DNA of 39,605 nucleotides from Thermoflexus sp. Lineage in GTDB: Bacteria > Chloroflexota > Anaerolineae > B4-G1 > SLSP01. Positions 18,441-27,814 of this stretch are shown here, piece after piece. The number at the start of each line of letters is the position of its first letter. Within the stretch, counting starts at the first letter, position 1. Position numbers and translations under genes: made by a program. The stretch lies in NCBI GenBank assembly GCA_020722365.1, contig DYKY01000009.1, positions 1-39,605 on the forward strand. Direction: 5' to 3'. The notes below the pieces were generated by a model. It ran no database searches. It had not been told where the DNA came from and saw only the letters and a list, made by a program, of their open reading frames with translations.

Positions 18441-19339
18441 CCAACCAGCGACAGATACACATCCTCCAGTGAGTGACGCAGCTCGCCGACGAACTGGATA
18501 TCGGCCCCGGCTTCCACCAGCAGCCGCACCAGCGTCGGGTTGTGCGTTTCGGGGTCGTCCAACCCGAGCACGAACTTGTTATCCATCCGCTGCGCCTCTT
18601 TGACAAACGGCAGCGCGCGCACGCGCGCCAACAGCGCATCGTCGGCCTCGCGCAGGTGAAAGACCACCTTGCACCCGTAGAGTTTGTTGCGCAGATTCGC
18701 GGGCGTGTCCACGGTGATCAATCGCTGCTTCATCACGCCGATGCGATCGCAGAGCCGGTCGGCCTCGTCGAGGTTGTGCGTGCAGAGGAAGATCGTGCGC
18801 CCCTGCGTCTTGATCTCCTCGATGAAATCGCGCACCAGCCGCGCAGCCTCCGGATCCAGGGCGGAGGTCGGTTCGTCAAGGAAGACGATCGCCGGCTCGT
18901 GAAGCAACGCGCGGCAGATGGCGAGTTTCTGCTTCATCCCTTTGGAAAAATTGCCGACGAGATCGTTGCGGCGCTCCCACAGGCCCAACAAGCGCAGATA
19001 CTTCTCCACCTGTCCCTTCACATCCGCCACCTCATAGAGATGCGCGAAGATCATCAGGTTCTTCTCGGCGCTCAGCCGGTCGTACATACCGGGCGTCTCG
19101 GTCAAAATGCCGGTGCAGCGGCGGATGGCGGTATCGTCCTGCCCCACACGGAAGTTGTTGACCGTCGCCGTGCCCGCCGTGGGGCCGATGAGCGTAGTGA
19201 GCATGCGCACCGTCGTGGTTTTACCCGCGCCGTTGGGTCCCAGAAAGCCGAAGACTTCACCCTCGCGCACATCCAACGTCAACGCCTCAACCGCCGTGCG
19301 GTCGCCGAATTTCTTGGTTAAGTTTTCAGTGTGGATCAT
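18428..19339 (-). CDS. ABC transporter ATP-binding protein
   Basis: GPNGAGKTTTVRML Walker A; FSKGMKQKLAICRALLHEPAIVFLDEPTSALDP. Confidence 0.95.
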   Translation of the reverse strand: MIHTENLTKKFGDRTAVEALTLDVREGEVFGFLGPNGAGKTTTVRMLTTLIGPTAGTATVNNFRVGQDDTAIRRCTGILTETPGMYDRLSAEKNLMIFAHLYEVADVKGQVEKYLRLLGLWERRNDLVGNFSKGMKQKLAICRALLHEPAIVFLDEPTSALDPEAARLVRDFIEEIKTQGRTIFLCTHNLDEADRLCDRIGVMKQRLITVDTPANLRNKLYGCKVVFHLREADDALLARVRALPFVKEAQRMDNKFVLGLDDPETHNPTLVRLLVEAGADIQFVGELRHSLEDVYLSLVGSTD

Positions 19340-19395
19340 AACGCCTCTCAGAAAATCTCTTAACGGATAAAATGAAATGCAGGGATATTTTACTA

Positions 19396-19425
19396 CCAGA
19401 AACGAGTAATGAGAAACGAGTGAGA
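19396..19425. repeat. heptamer-type repeat
   Basis: agaaacg agtaatg agaaacg agtgaga. Confidence 0.55.
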
Positions 19426-19508
19426 CAGGGTTTCACTATTTTCAGGTTCAGTGTATATTCTCAAAAGACTTTCTGGCTAAAGACTAACGACCAACAGGAG
19501 GAACCGCC

Positions 19509-22500
19509 ATGAAACTTCAGCGTATTGTCCTTGCCTTGATCGGCAGTGGAATTCTGATGGCGATCACCACACTCGGCGCGCAGCTTCCCGCGCGCGCGAC
19601 TATCTCTGTGGTATCCGGCGCTCTTCCCGGAGATGTCGTCATCAACGAGGTCGCGTGGATGGGGACAGCGGCTTATGCTGGCGATGAATGGATCGAGTTG
19701 TACAACAACACTGCCATTTCGATTTCACTGGTTGGATGGCAGGTAACCACGGTTGACGGCATGAACCTGATCCTGGACGGCGACATCCCACCACACGGCT
19801 ACTACCTCATCGAGCGCACCGATGATACTACCATCAGCGACATCCCGGCAGATTGGGTCGGGACCTTTGGCGGGAGCGGGCTAAACAATGACGGCGAAGC
19901 CATCACGTTGCACGATGCAGCGAACAATGTCATCGACACAGCGAACGTATCCGGCAGCGCCTGGCCTGCCGGCTCCAATACTACGAAGTCCACTATGGAA
20001 CGCATCGACAGCACTGCACCCGACACGCCCGGCAACTGGGCAACACACACCGGCAATCCGCGCAACGGCCTGGACGCCAACGGCAGCCCCATCAACGGCA
20101 CGCCAAAGCGCCGCAACTCGGCTTCCGCCCCGGCGACTGAGCTTGTCGTCGGCAAAAGCGGTCCGGCAAACGCCCAACAGGGGGCGCTGATCGCCTACAC
20201 GCTGCGCTGTGATAACTTCGGCAACATCGCCGCGTTGAGCGCCACACTCACCGATACGCTACCGCCCGGCGCGGTCTACGTCACCAGCACGGTCCCCTAC
20301 CCCGCCAGCGTGGACGCGCGCACGCTGCGCTGGGACCTGGGTGATTTGCCCATCAGCGGCAGCGCGCCCACCGTTATCACAGTGTCCGTCTACGCGCCCA
20401 CCAATACTGTGGGGATGATCACCAATACGCTCGTCGCCGCCGGCGCCGTTTCTGAGGCCACGCCCGCGACGAACATCGCGCAATGGGAGACGCTCATCAG
20501 CGCACCGGCGCCGGCTCTCGCGCTATCGAAGACGGGTCCGGCTCTGGCGCTCCCTGACGCACCACTGACATACGTGCTCGTCATCAGCAACAGCGGCGCC
20601 CTCACCGCGCAGGATGTCCGTCTCACCGACACACTGCCCGCCGGGCTGGCCTTCGTCGCGCAGACCGCGCCTTATCCCTTCAGCCAGCCAGATGCCGCTA
20701 CGCTCGTCTGGGACATCGGCGACCTCGCGCCAGGAGCCAATGGGGACATCACGCTCACGCTAGCACTTGACGAGCCTCTCGCCCCCACGCTGACGAACGT
20801 CGCCACGGCAACCGCGCGCACGGGCGAATCAGCGAGCGCCGCGTGGAACACCCAGGTCCAGCCGCGCGTACAGCTCTATGCCGCGCAACCCGGCAACTAC
20901 GGCGGCATCAGCGGCGAAGCTGTCGCCATCATCAACCTCGGAACGTTCAGCGTCGACCTCGACGAGTGGTGCCTCGACGACGCTGTCAGTTCGTCAAACC
21001 GCGTATGCTTCCCTGTTGGCGCCCAGGTTTTGGCAGGACAAACCCTCTGGCTGGCACAGAACGCCGACGGCTTCTACCGAGTGTGGGGGTTCGATGCTGA
21101 TTGGGCCGGCGCAAGCCTCACGCACTCGGTTCCACTCCTCACCGGCAGTTGGCCCGGCTTTACCGACGACGGCGAGGCCGTCTATCTACTTGATGCGGAC
21201 GGTGTTCCGGTAGATGTACTCGCTTATGGCTCGGGCATCCCCGAAACCGGCTGGCAAGGCCCCGCCGTTCCCCATCCCTACGCCGACTACGAAAACAAGG
21301 GGCAGGTACTCTACCGCAAACTCGACGCCAGCACGGGCCGGCCCGTACCGGACACGGACCGCGCGAGCGACTGGGCGCAGGACCCCGACGATCCGTTCAA
21401 CGGGCGCAAACTGCGCTATCCGGGGTGGGACCTGGAAGCGCTCTTCTTCCCGGTCGAGGTAGATCAAACGAGCACGATCACGCTCGCCGTCGCGCCGGAC
21501 GGGATGCTGGATTTCGTCCTGGACGCCGTGACCACGGCGCAAAAGAGCCTGATCATCCAGAGCTATACGCTCAACAGCATTCCGCTCTACGAAGCCATTG
21601 GCGCGCGCATCCAGGCCGGCGTCGCCGTCACCATCCTGCTTAATAGCAGCCCCGCCGGAGGAATGACGTATGAAGAGCAATGGATCGCTCAACGGCTGCA
21701 CAACCCACCCACCAGCACCGTCTACTTTATGGGCGGCAGCACGGCCCGTTACCGCTACCAACACGCCAAGTTTATCGTCATCGACAACCAGCGCGCCATC
21801 ATCAGCACCGACAACTTCGGGGAGAACTCTATGCCGTCAGACCCGCTGTCGAACGGCACAATGGGCCATCGCGGGTTCGTGTTGCTCACAGATAGCGCCG
21901 CCGTGATCGCCCGGCTGAACACCCTATTCCGCTACGACTGCGATCCCGTTCATCACACCGATGTCCTCCCTTATTCGGATGCCTACGCGCCGCCGGAGTT
22001 CTTCGTCCCCCTGCCGCCGCCAGATTGGACGACGTACACTGTCGCGTTCAGTCCAACGCTGGTGACGACTGCCTCGCACCTCACGCTGCTGCACGCGCCG
22101 GAGCACACGCTGCGCCAACAGGACGCCCTCATCGGACTCCTGAACAGCGTGCAAAGCGGCGCCATCGACGTAATGCAGATGGACGAACCGATCACCTGGA
22201 CAAACACCACCGAGATGGTATGGCTGGACGACCCTGGGCGCAACCCACGCCTTGCAGCGCTCGTCGCGGCGGCGGAACGCGGCGTCAATGTGCGCCTGCT
22301 GCTCGATGCCTACTACGACGATCCGCTGAGCGACAACGGCAACACCGCCACGTGCCTCTACCTGAAAAGCTTGCACATCCCCACCCTACAGTGCCGCCTT
22401 GGCAACATCACCGGGTTGGGCATCCACGCCAAAGTTTTCCTCATGGATACAGGTGACGCGCAGTGGGTCCATCTCGGCAGCATCAACGGCTCGGAAACCT

Positions 22501-23228
22501 CGAACAAGATAAATCGGGAGGTGGCGCTGCAATTCAAGTCACCAGAAGGATACGCCTATCTGCGCGAGGTTTTCGACCACGACTGGGCACTCAGCCACGG
22601 GCCGATGGTGCACCGCATCTACCTACCGCTCCTGATGCGCGACTACGTCCCGCCGGTCACCTATCCACTCATTACCGAAATCCTCGTCAATCCTGATGGC
22701 GAGGACACCGGCAAAGAATGGTTCGAGATTTACCACCCCGGCTATGAAACCGTCGATCTGAGCGGCTGGAGCATCGGCGACGCGCTGAACATTGGCGATT
22801 ACGGCGACGGGCGATACACGTTCCCGGCAGGGGCGCAGCTTTTGTCAAAGCAAGTCATCGTCGTGGCAGCGTGCGCGACGGAGTTCGCCGCAAGTTACGG
22901 CTTCAACCCCACCTACGAGTGGACAAGCTGCGATCCAATGGTGCCCGACATGCTTCCCGCCGGGGCTTGGGAGGGCTTCGGCATAGCGTTAGGCAATGTC
23001 ACCGATGAGGTGCTGCTCCTGGATGCGGTAGCCGCCATCGATGACAGCGTTGCATGGGCTGGCGCACCGCGCGCGGGTGTCATCCCCTTCCCGATGGATC
23101 CGGGCAGCACTTTCCCGTGGAATGCCTCGCTGAAACGCTACCCACCCGAGTACGACCGCGACGACTGCTCGCGCGATTTCTACATCAGTTACCAGCCGTC
23201 GCCGGGGCAGGTGAGTGGAACAAAATGA
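19509..23228 (+). CDS. secreted multidomain protein: lamin-tail domains, DUF11-like repeats and phospholipase D-like domain
   Basis: Signal peptide; LTD-like GDVVINEVAWMGTAAYAGDEWIELYN and YPLITEILVNPDGEDTGKEWFEIY; DUF11-like blocks; HAKFIVIDNQRAIISTDN and HAKVFLMDTGDAQWVHLGSINGSE HKD motifs. Confidence 0.9.
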   Translation: MKLQRIVLALIGSGILMAITTLGAQLPARATISVVSGALPGDVVINEVAWMGTAAYAGDEWIELYNNTAISISLVGWQVTTVDGMNLILDGDIPPHGYYLIERTDDTTISDIPADWVGTFGGSGLNNDGEAITLHDAANNVIDTANVSGSAWPAGSNTTKSTMERIDSTAPDTPGNWATHTGNPRNGLDANGSPINGTPKRRNSASAPATELVVGKSGPANAQQGALIAYTLRCDNFGNIAALSATLTDTLPPGAVYVTSTVPYPASVDARTLRWDLGDLPISGSAPTVITVSVYAPTNTVGMITNTLVAAGAVSEATPATNIAQWETLISAPAPALALSKTGPALALPDAPLTYVLVISNSGALTAQDVRLTDTLPAGLAFVAQTAPYPFSQPDAATLVWDIGDLAPGANGDITLTLALDEPLAPTLTNVATATARTGESASAAWNTQVQPRVQLYAAQPGNYGGISGEAVAIINLGTFSVDLDEWCLDDAVSSSNRVCFPVGAQVLAGQTLWLAQNADGFYRVWGFDADWAGASLTHSVPLLTGSWPGFTDDGEAVYLLDADGVPVDVLAYGSGIPETGWQGPAVPHPYADYENKGQVLYRKLDASTGRPVPDTDRASDWAQDPDDPFNGRKLRYPGWDLEALFFPVEVDQTSTITLAVAPDGMLDFVLDAVTTAQKSLIIQSYTLNSIPLYEAIGARIQAGVAVTILLNSSPAGGMTYEEQWIAQRLHNPPTSTVYFMGGSTARYRYQHAKFIVIDNQRAIISTDNFGENSMPSDPLSNGTMGHRGFVLLTDSAAVIARLNTLFRYDCDPVHHTDVLPYSDAYAPPEFFVPLPPPDWTTYTVAFSPTLVTTASHLTLLHAPEHTLRQQDALIGLLNSVQSGAIDVMQMDEPITWTNTTEMVWLDDPGRNPRLAALVAAAERGVNVRLLLDAYYDDPLSDNGNTATCLYLKSLHIPTLQCRLGNITGLGIHAKVFLMDTGDAQWVHLGSINGSETSNKINREVALQFKSPEGYAYLREVFDHDWALSHGPMVHRIYLPLLMRDYVPPVTYPLITEILVNPDGEDTGKEWFEIYHPGYETVDLSGWSIGDALNIGDYGDGRYTFPAGAQLLSKQVIVVAACATEFAASYGFNPTYEWTSCDPMVPDMLPAGAWEGFGIALGNVTDEVLLLDAVAAIDDSVAWAGAPRAGVIPFPMDPGSTFPWNASLKRYPPEYDRDDCSRDFYISYQPSPGQVSGTK

Positions 23229-23327
23229 TTCGTGGTCGGCGGTAATCCTTGCAAAGCACGGTTTTGGCGTTAGAATGGCCTCGCTACAGCCGTAACGTGC
23301 AACCTGAAATCATCTTTAGGAGTGACA

Positions 23328-24740
23328 ATGTTCAGTTTCTTGAAACGCAAGCGTGACGACTCGCAGCGCGAGCAATCCAAGATCCTGTGGCTCGACCTGG
23401 GCGATCTGGGCGATCTGGTGAACCCCAACGGGCCGCACGAGCAATGGCAAGATCACGGGCTGGGCTTACTGCGCACGATTATGCACCAAAACGGCATCAT
23501 GACCGACATTCTTTCGACGCGGCTGATTACGGCGTGGTCGCAACTGGAAAAACAATTGCCGGGCTACGAGATGATGATTATGAACGTGCGCAGCTATACG
23601 TTCCCGGTAGCCCGCAAGGCCGCACAGCTCTTCAAGCAAATCAACCCCAACGGCGTGGTGTTGACCGGCGGTATGCACGCGACGGTCGCCACCGATGAGA
23701 TGCTCGAAGTGCCGGAGTTTGACCGAATCTGCAAGGGAGCAGGCGAGAAGATTATCGTCGATCTGGTCAAAGACCCGCAAGCATTTCCCCGCGTCGTCGA
23801 AGGCGTAGGGGCGCGCTCGATGGCCGAGTGGCCGATGATCGACCGCACGCTCTGGCCGCAGCCACATCGCCGCCTGCGCCGCACCTTCAACTGGCCGCTC
23901 GAACCCGCGTGCGGCTGGGGGCCGCCGCCGGTCGCGACAATGCTCACCAGCCGGGTGTGCCCCTGGCAATGCGTCTTCTGCAACGAAAGCTCCTACATCC
24001 CCCACATGGGACGCAAGCCAGTCGAGATGACCATCGACGAGCTGAACTACCTCGACGACCATTACACCGTCGGCTCGGTCGTGATCCACGACTCGATGTT
24101 CTTCCAAAACCCGGCCTGGCTGAAAGAATGGCTCGAGGAATACCCGCGCAAGGCGAACAAGCTGTGGTCCTACTGGGCCGCCGGTCGCGCAGACACAGTG
24201 CGCCAGTGGCCCGACCTCTTCGAGGCGCTGGTGCGCGAGACGAACTGGGACCTTATCTCCATCGGGTTCGAGTCGGGCAGCGACCGCATCCTGCGCCTGC
24301 TCAACAAAGAGTGTACCGAAGAGGATAACTACTTCGCCATCGATCTGGTCAACAAGTTGGGCGAGGAATTCGAGCGCAAGGGACGCAAACCGCCGCGACT
24401 GTGGGCCAACATCATCCTCGGCATCCCCGGCGAGACGCCCGAAGATGCATTCAAGACGATGCGCATGGTCAAGTCGATGCGCTACGTTCTGCCCTCATTC
24501 TCGTACTACGCGCCGTATCCGGGATCGGCCCTGGGCTATCAGCTCATCGCCGAGGGCAAGAGCCTGATGTCGAAGGAGAACTATCACCGTTTCCCCGGCG
24601 ACGAGAAAGTCAAGGGCGTCGATTATGCCTTCTACCGCGATCTTTTAGCCGGAAAGTACAACGACGAAGTCAACCGGGGACTCTCCCCGTTGGATCGGCA
24701 GAAACCGGGCGTTTACACGGAGGCATTGACGAAAGCATGA
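23328..24740 (+). CDS. B12-binding-type radical SAM protein
   Basis: SRVCPWQCVFCNES (CxxxCxxC) after a Rossmann-like N-terminal region (VVLTGGMHATVATDEML). Confidence 0.9.
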   Translation: MFSFLKRKRDDSQREQSKILWLDLGDLGDLVNPNGPHEQWQDHGLGLLRTIMHQNGIMTDILSTRLITAWSQLEKQLPGYEMMIMNVRSYTFPVARKAAQLFKQINPNGVVLTGGMHATVATDEMLEVPEFDRICKGAGEKIIVDLVKDPQAFPRVVEGVGARSMAEWPMIDRTLWPQPHRRLRRTFNWPLEPACGWGPPPVATMLTSRVCPWQCVFCNESSYIPHMGRKPVEMTIDELNYLDDHYTVGSVVIHDSMFFQNPAWLKEWLEEYPRKANKLWSYWAAGRADTVRQWPDLFEALVRETNWDLISIGFESGSDRILRLLNKECTEEDNYFAIDLVNKLGEEFERKGRKPPRLWANIILGIPGETPEDAFKTMRMVKSMRYVLPSFSYYAPYPGSALGYQLIAEGKSLMSKENYHRFPGDEKVKGVDYAFYRDLLAGKYNDEVNRGLSPLDRQKPGVYTEALTKA

Positions 24741-24943
24741 GCAGCTTTACCCATCCTCATACAATGTACCTGTTCGAGATGAAAAACGGCAAGCAGAAGC
24801 TTTCCTGGGGCCAATCGCCCGAGGACGCACTTGATATCCTGCGCATCCGCCTCACCGAAGAGGAGATGGCGGAGATCATCCCCGATCGTTACATCAAATT
24901 TGCGGGGCGCGAGTTGCAGGCGCACATTCACAACCTGGGGTAA
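24737..24943 (+). CDS. small conserved-looking hypothetical protein (68 aa)
   Basis: ATGA overlap with the radical SAM stop; MSSFTHPHTMYLFEMKNGKQKLSWGQSPEDALDILRIRLTEEEMAEIIPDRYIKFAGRELQAHIHNLG. Confidence 0.8.
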   Translation: MSSFTHPHTMYLFEMKNGKQKLSWGQSPEDALDILRIRLTEEEMAEIIPDRYIKFAGRELQAHIHNLG

Positions 24944-24947
24944 GTCT

Positions 24948-25844
24948 GTGGCAACACAGTGGCATGAGCTAGGCAACGGGAATTTTGCCCTGACGGGCGG
25001 TTCGAATATCGGCGTCATCGTCCGGGAAGGGCGCGCAGTGATCGTCGACGCGGGATTGGACAAAGACGCGGCGAAGAAGGCATTGCGCGCGGCGGAAGGG
25101 ACAGGCGCGAAAGTTGCGGCTCTCGTCATCACCCACGGACACGCAGATCACTTCGGCGGGGCCGGGTGGTTGGCGCAGCAGGCCGGCATCCCGGTCTACG
25201 CGCCGCCGTTGGAGGCCGTCTTTGCGGTGCAGCCGCTCTTGGAGCCATTGTTCCTCTATAGCGGCGCGGCTCCCATCACCGAGTTGCAGGGGAAGTTCAC
25301 GCTGGCGCGCCAGGGGGTGAAGTCGATTACACCGCTGGAAACAGGCCCGCAGGAGATCGCAGGGATACCACTGGACATCATCCCCCTGCCGGGACACGCG
25401 CCGCAACAGATCGGCGTTGGCGCGGGCGACACCTGCTATTGCGGGGACGGCGTCTTTCCTGACGAGACCCTGGAACGCCATCCAATCCTCTTCTGCGCGG
25501 ACATGGATGCATGGCTGGCGACGTTGGAACGCTTTTCCACCCTGCACTATACCTGGTACGTCCCCGGGCATGGCGAGCCGTTACAGGACATTGCGTCGTT
25601 GGCCGAGCGCAACGCCGCTCGCTTGCGAGAGATTCGCACGTGGGTGTGGGAGAGCCTGACAACGCCGCAGGAAGCGCACGACGTGCTACACGATGTCGCC
25701 GCGCGCTACGGCGTCACCTTTGCTGCACCACAATTTTTCCTTCTGGCGCTGACGACGATTCACGCTGCATTGACGTCGCTTCAGATAGCAGGAGAAGCAG
25801 CAGTAGAAATAGCAGAGAACCGGATGATGTGGCGGCGGGTGTAA
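24948..25844 (+). CDS. MBL-fold metallo-hydrolase
   Basis: ALVITHGHADHFGGAGWL (HxHxDH), downstream LPGHAPQQIGV and VPGHGEPL; GTG start at 24948. Confidence 0.92.
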   Translation: MATQWHELGNGNFALTGGSNIGVIVREGRAVIVDAGLDKDAAKKALRAAEGTGAKVAALVITHGHADHFGGAGWLAQQAGIPVYAPPLEAVFAVQPLLEPLFLYSGAAPITELQGKFTLARQGVKSITPLETGPQEIAGIPLDIIPLPGHAPQQIGVGAGDTCYCGDGVFPDETLERHPILFCADMDAWLATLERFSTLHYTWYVPGHGEPLQDIASLAERNAARLREIRTWVWESLTTPQEAHDVLHDVAARYGVTFAAPQFFLLALTTIHAALTSLQIAGEAAVEIAENRMMWRRV

Positions 25845-25888
25845 ATACCAAGAACACTAACTCAAGAGAGTCCCGTATGAGGTGAAGT

Positions 25889-26617
25889 ATGTTCAAGAAC
25901 CCAAAGCGATGGCATCGCACGTTGGGGCTATATGTTTTCTTCGCCGGCGTTCTTTTGGGGACGTTCTTCGCTGCATTTGTGACCTGGGCGGATTTCGAAG
26001 CGAGTTTGTTCGACGCCCCTACCGATACGAGCGCACTCAAACTCGAAAGTCTGAAATGTCCCGTCCTCCTAAACCGGGAAGAAACCGGCACGGTCACGGC
26101 AACCTTTGCCAATCCTGCAGAATGGGCGATTCGACGTACGATCGACGCGCATATCAGCCACGGATTCGTCATTTTGATGCGGGAAGAACGCAACCGCATC
26201 GATCTCCAACCCGGCGAGGAACGCACACTCCAGTGGACAATCGCGCCCGAAGACGCAGCATGGGGACGGTTCATCCTTGTCCGCCTCCACGTTCAACGCA
26301 ACGGAGCACTTCCGCCGCGCAGCGGAAGTTGCGGCGTACTGGTGGTCAAGCTGCCCTTTGGCAGCGGAACTCAGATTACTATCGCCACCGTCGTGCTCAG
26401 CGTGCTGTGGATAGTGGCAGGCGCGGTCCTCTGGCTACGCGGCACGGAAGCCCAACGCAAGGATCTGCGCCCGGTCGACTATCTGGCCCTCAGCCTTGGG
26501 CCGCTGACGCTTTTAGCGTTGATTACGAGCATGCTGGGAAACTGGTTTATCAGTCTGATCCTGCTTATTCTAGCCATTCTGGCTATCGTCACCATCGTCA
26601 CCTGGGTATTGAGCTGA
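25889..26617 (+). CDS. hypothetical membrane protein
   Basis: N-terminal TM helix, extracytoplasmic beta-rich region, C-terminal TM helices; ATG start. Confidence 0.7.
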   Translation: MFKNPKRWHRTLGLYVFFAGVLLGTFFAAFVTWADFEASLFDAPTDTSALKLESLKCPVLLNREETGTVTATFANPAEWAIRRTIDAHISHGFVILMREERNRIDLQPGEERTLQWTIAPEDAAWGRFILVRLHVQRNGALPPRSGSCGVLVVKLPFGSGTQITIATVVLSVLWIVAGAVLWLRGTEAQRKDLRPVDYLALSLGPLTLLALITSMLGNWFISLILLILAILAIVTIVTWVLS

Positions 26618-26640
26618 TGAACCCCCTGTAACGCGCGAGC

Positions 26641-26672
26641 AAAGCGGCGTGTTCGATCGGACACGCCGCTTT
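26641..26672. terminator. bidirectional hairpin terminator between convergent genes
   Basis: AAAGCGGCGTGT-TCGATCGG-ACACGCCGCTTT perfect 12-bp stem. Confidence 0.8.
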
Positions 26673-26738
26673 GACTATGAATGGGTGGCGGATTGGCTTG
26701 AATTCGTTTATTCGCTCCCTGATTCGTGTCGGCAAACC

Positions 26739-27392
26739 CTACACCGACAGACGTCTTTCGACGGGCATAATCGTCGCCTCGTCGGTCTCGACGATCTCCG
26801 CCGTCACCCGCCCGGCGGAAAGCTCCTGTAGCGCCGCCTGGAACGCCGGGAAATGCTCCACGGCGAAGCGCGCAGTCAATGTCACGTCGCCGGCAAAGTC
26901 CTCGTCCAGGATTTCGCCGCGATGTTGAGCCACGAGCAAGCGCGCCGGCTCGAACAGGTTGTACGGGACGGCGAGCATGACGGTATGCGTGGGAACGCGC
27001 TCCGCGAGGGGCAAGACGCGCAGGACCTCGCGGACCGCTTCACTGTACGCCCGCACCAGGCCGCCCGTACCGAGCTTCGTCCCACCGAAGTAGCGCGTCA
27101 CGACCACCGCCGCGTCACCCAGGCCGCTGCCTTGCAACACCGCCAGCGCCGGACGGCCCGCCGTCCCGGAAGGTTCGCCGTCGTCGCTGCAATGCGCGAT
27201 CACCGAACTGCCGTGCCCCACCACAAACGCCGGAACGTTGTGCGTCGCATCGACGAACTCGGCCCGGATGCGTACCACAAACGCCTTCGCCTCGTCCACG
27301 CTGAAGGCCGGCGCTGCCGTCGCAATAAAGCGCGAGTTGACGACGATAATTTCAATGCGTGTCTCACGTGCCGGAATAAGGTATCGGTTCAT
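26739..27392 (-). CDS. YigZ/IMPACT-family protein
   Basis: AHCSDDGEPSGTAGRPALAVLQGSGLGDAAVVVTRYFGGTKLGTGGLVRAYSEAV; start at MNRYLIPA. Confidence 0.93.
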   Translation of the reverse strand: MNRYLIPARETRIEIIVVNSRFIATAAPAFSVDEAKAFVVRIRAEFVDATHNVPAFVVGHGSSVIAHCSDDGEPSGTAGRPALAVLQGSGLGDAAVVVTRYFGGTKLGTGGLVRAYSEAVREVLRVLPLAERVPTHTVMLAVPYNLFEPARLLVAQHRGEILDEDFAGDVTLTARFAVEHFPAFQAALQELSAGRVTAEIVETDEATIMPVERRLSV

Positions 27393-27458
27393 CATTGACT
27401 TATCGTGATAGAAAACTATACTTAAAGCATCAATCCAAACCAGCAACACTGTTAAACG

Positions 27459-27803
27459 ATGAAAAAGCGCACAAAACTATCAGCACAAGCTCTTCCTATA
27501 GCCCTCTTGCCGCAACTGCGGCATTATCTGTACCAACTCTACGGCAAGCGGTTGGTGGATGTCGTGCTGTTCGGCTCGTATGCTCGCGGCGACGCGATAC
27601 CCGGATCGGATATAGACGTTCTGGTTGTATTACAAGGCCCGGTCCGGCCCGGAGAGGAAATCGCCCGTGTGGGAGATTTCACTGCCGACCTATCACTGGA
27701 ACACAACGCCGTCATCTCTTGCACCTTCGTCTCAGCAGAACGATTTCGCACTGAGAAAAGTCCTCTATTCTTGAATATCCACCGCGAAGGCATCCGAATA
27801 TGA
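27459..27803 (+). CDS. MNT-type nucleotidyltransferase domain protein
   Basis: VLFGSYARGDAIPGSDIDVLVVL = GSx10DxD motif. Confidence 0.9.
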   Translation: MKKRTKLSAQALPIALLPQLRHYLYQLYGKRLVDVVLFGSYARGDAIPGSDIDVLVVLQGPVRPGEEIARVGDFTADLSLEHNAVISCTFVSAERFRTEKSPLFLNIHREGIRI

Positions 27804-27814
27804 CGCCCGAACGC

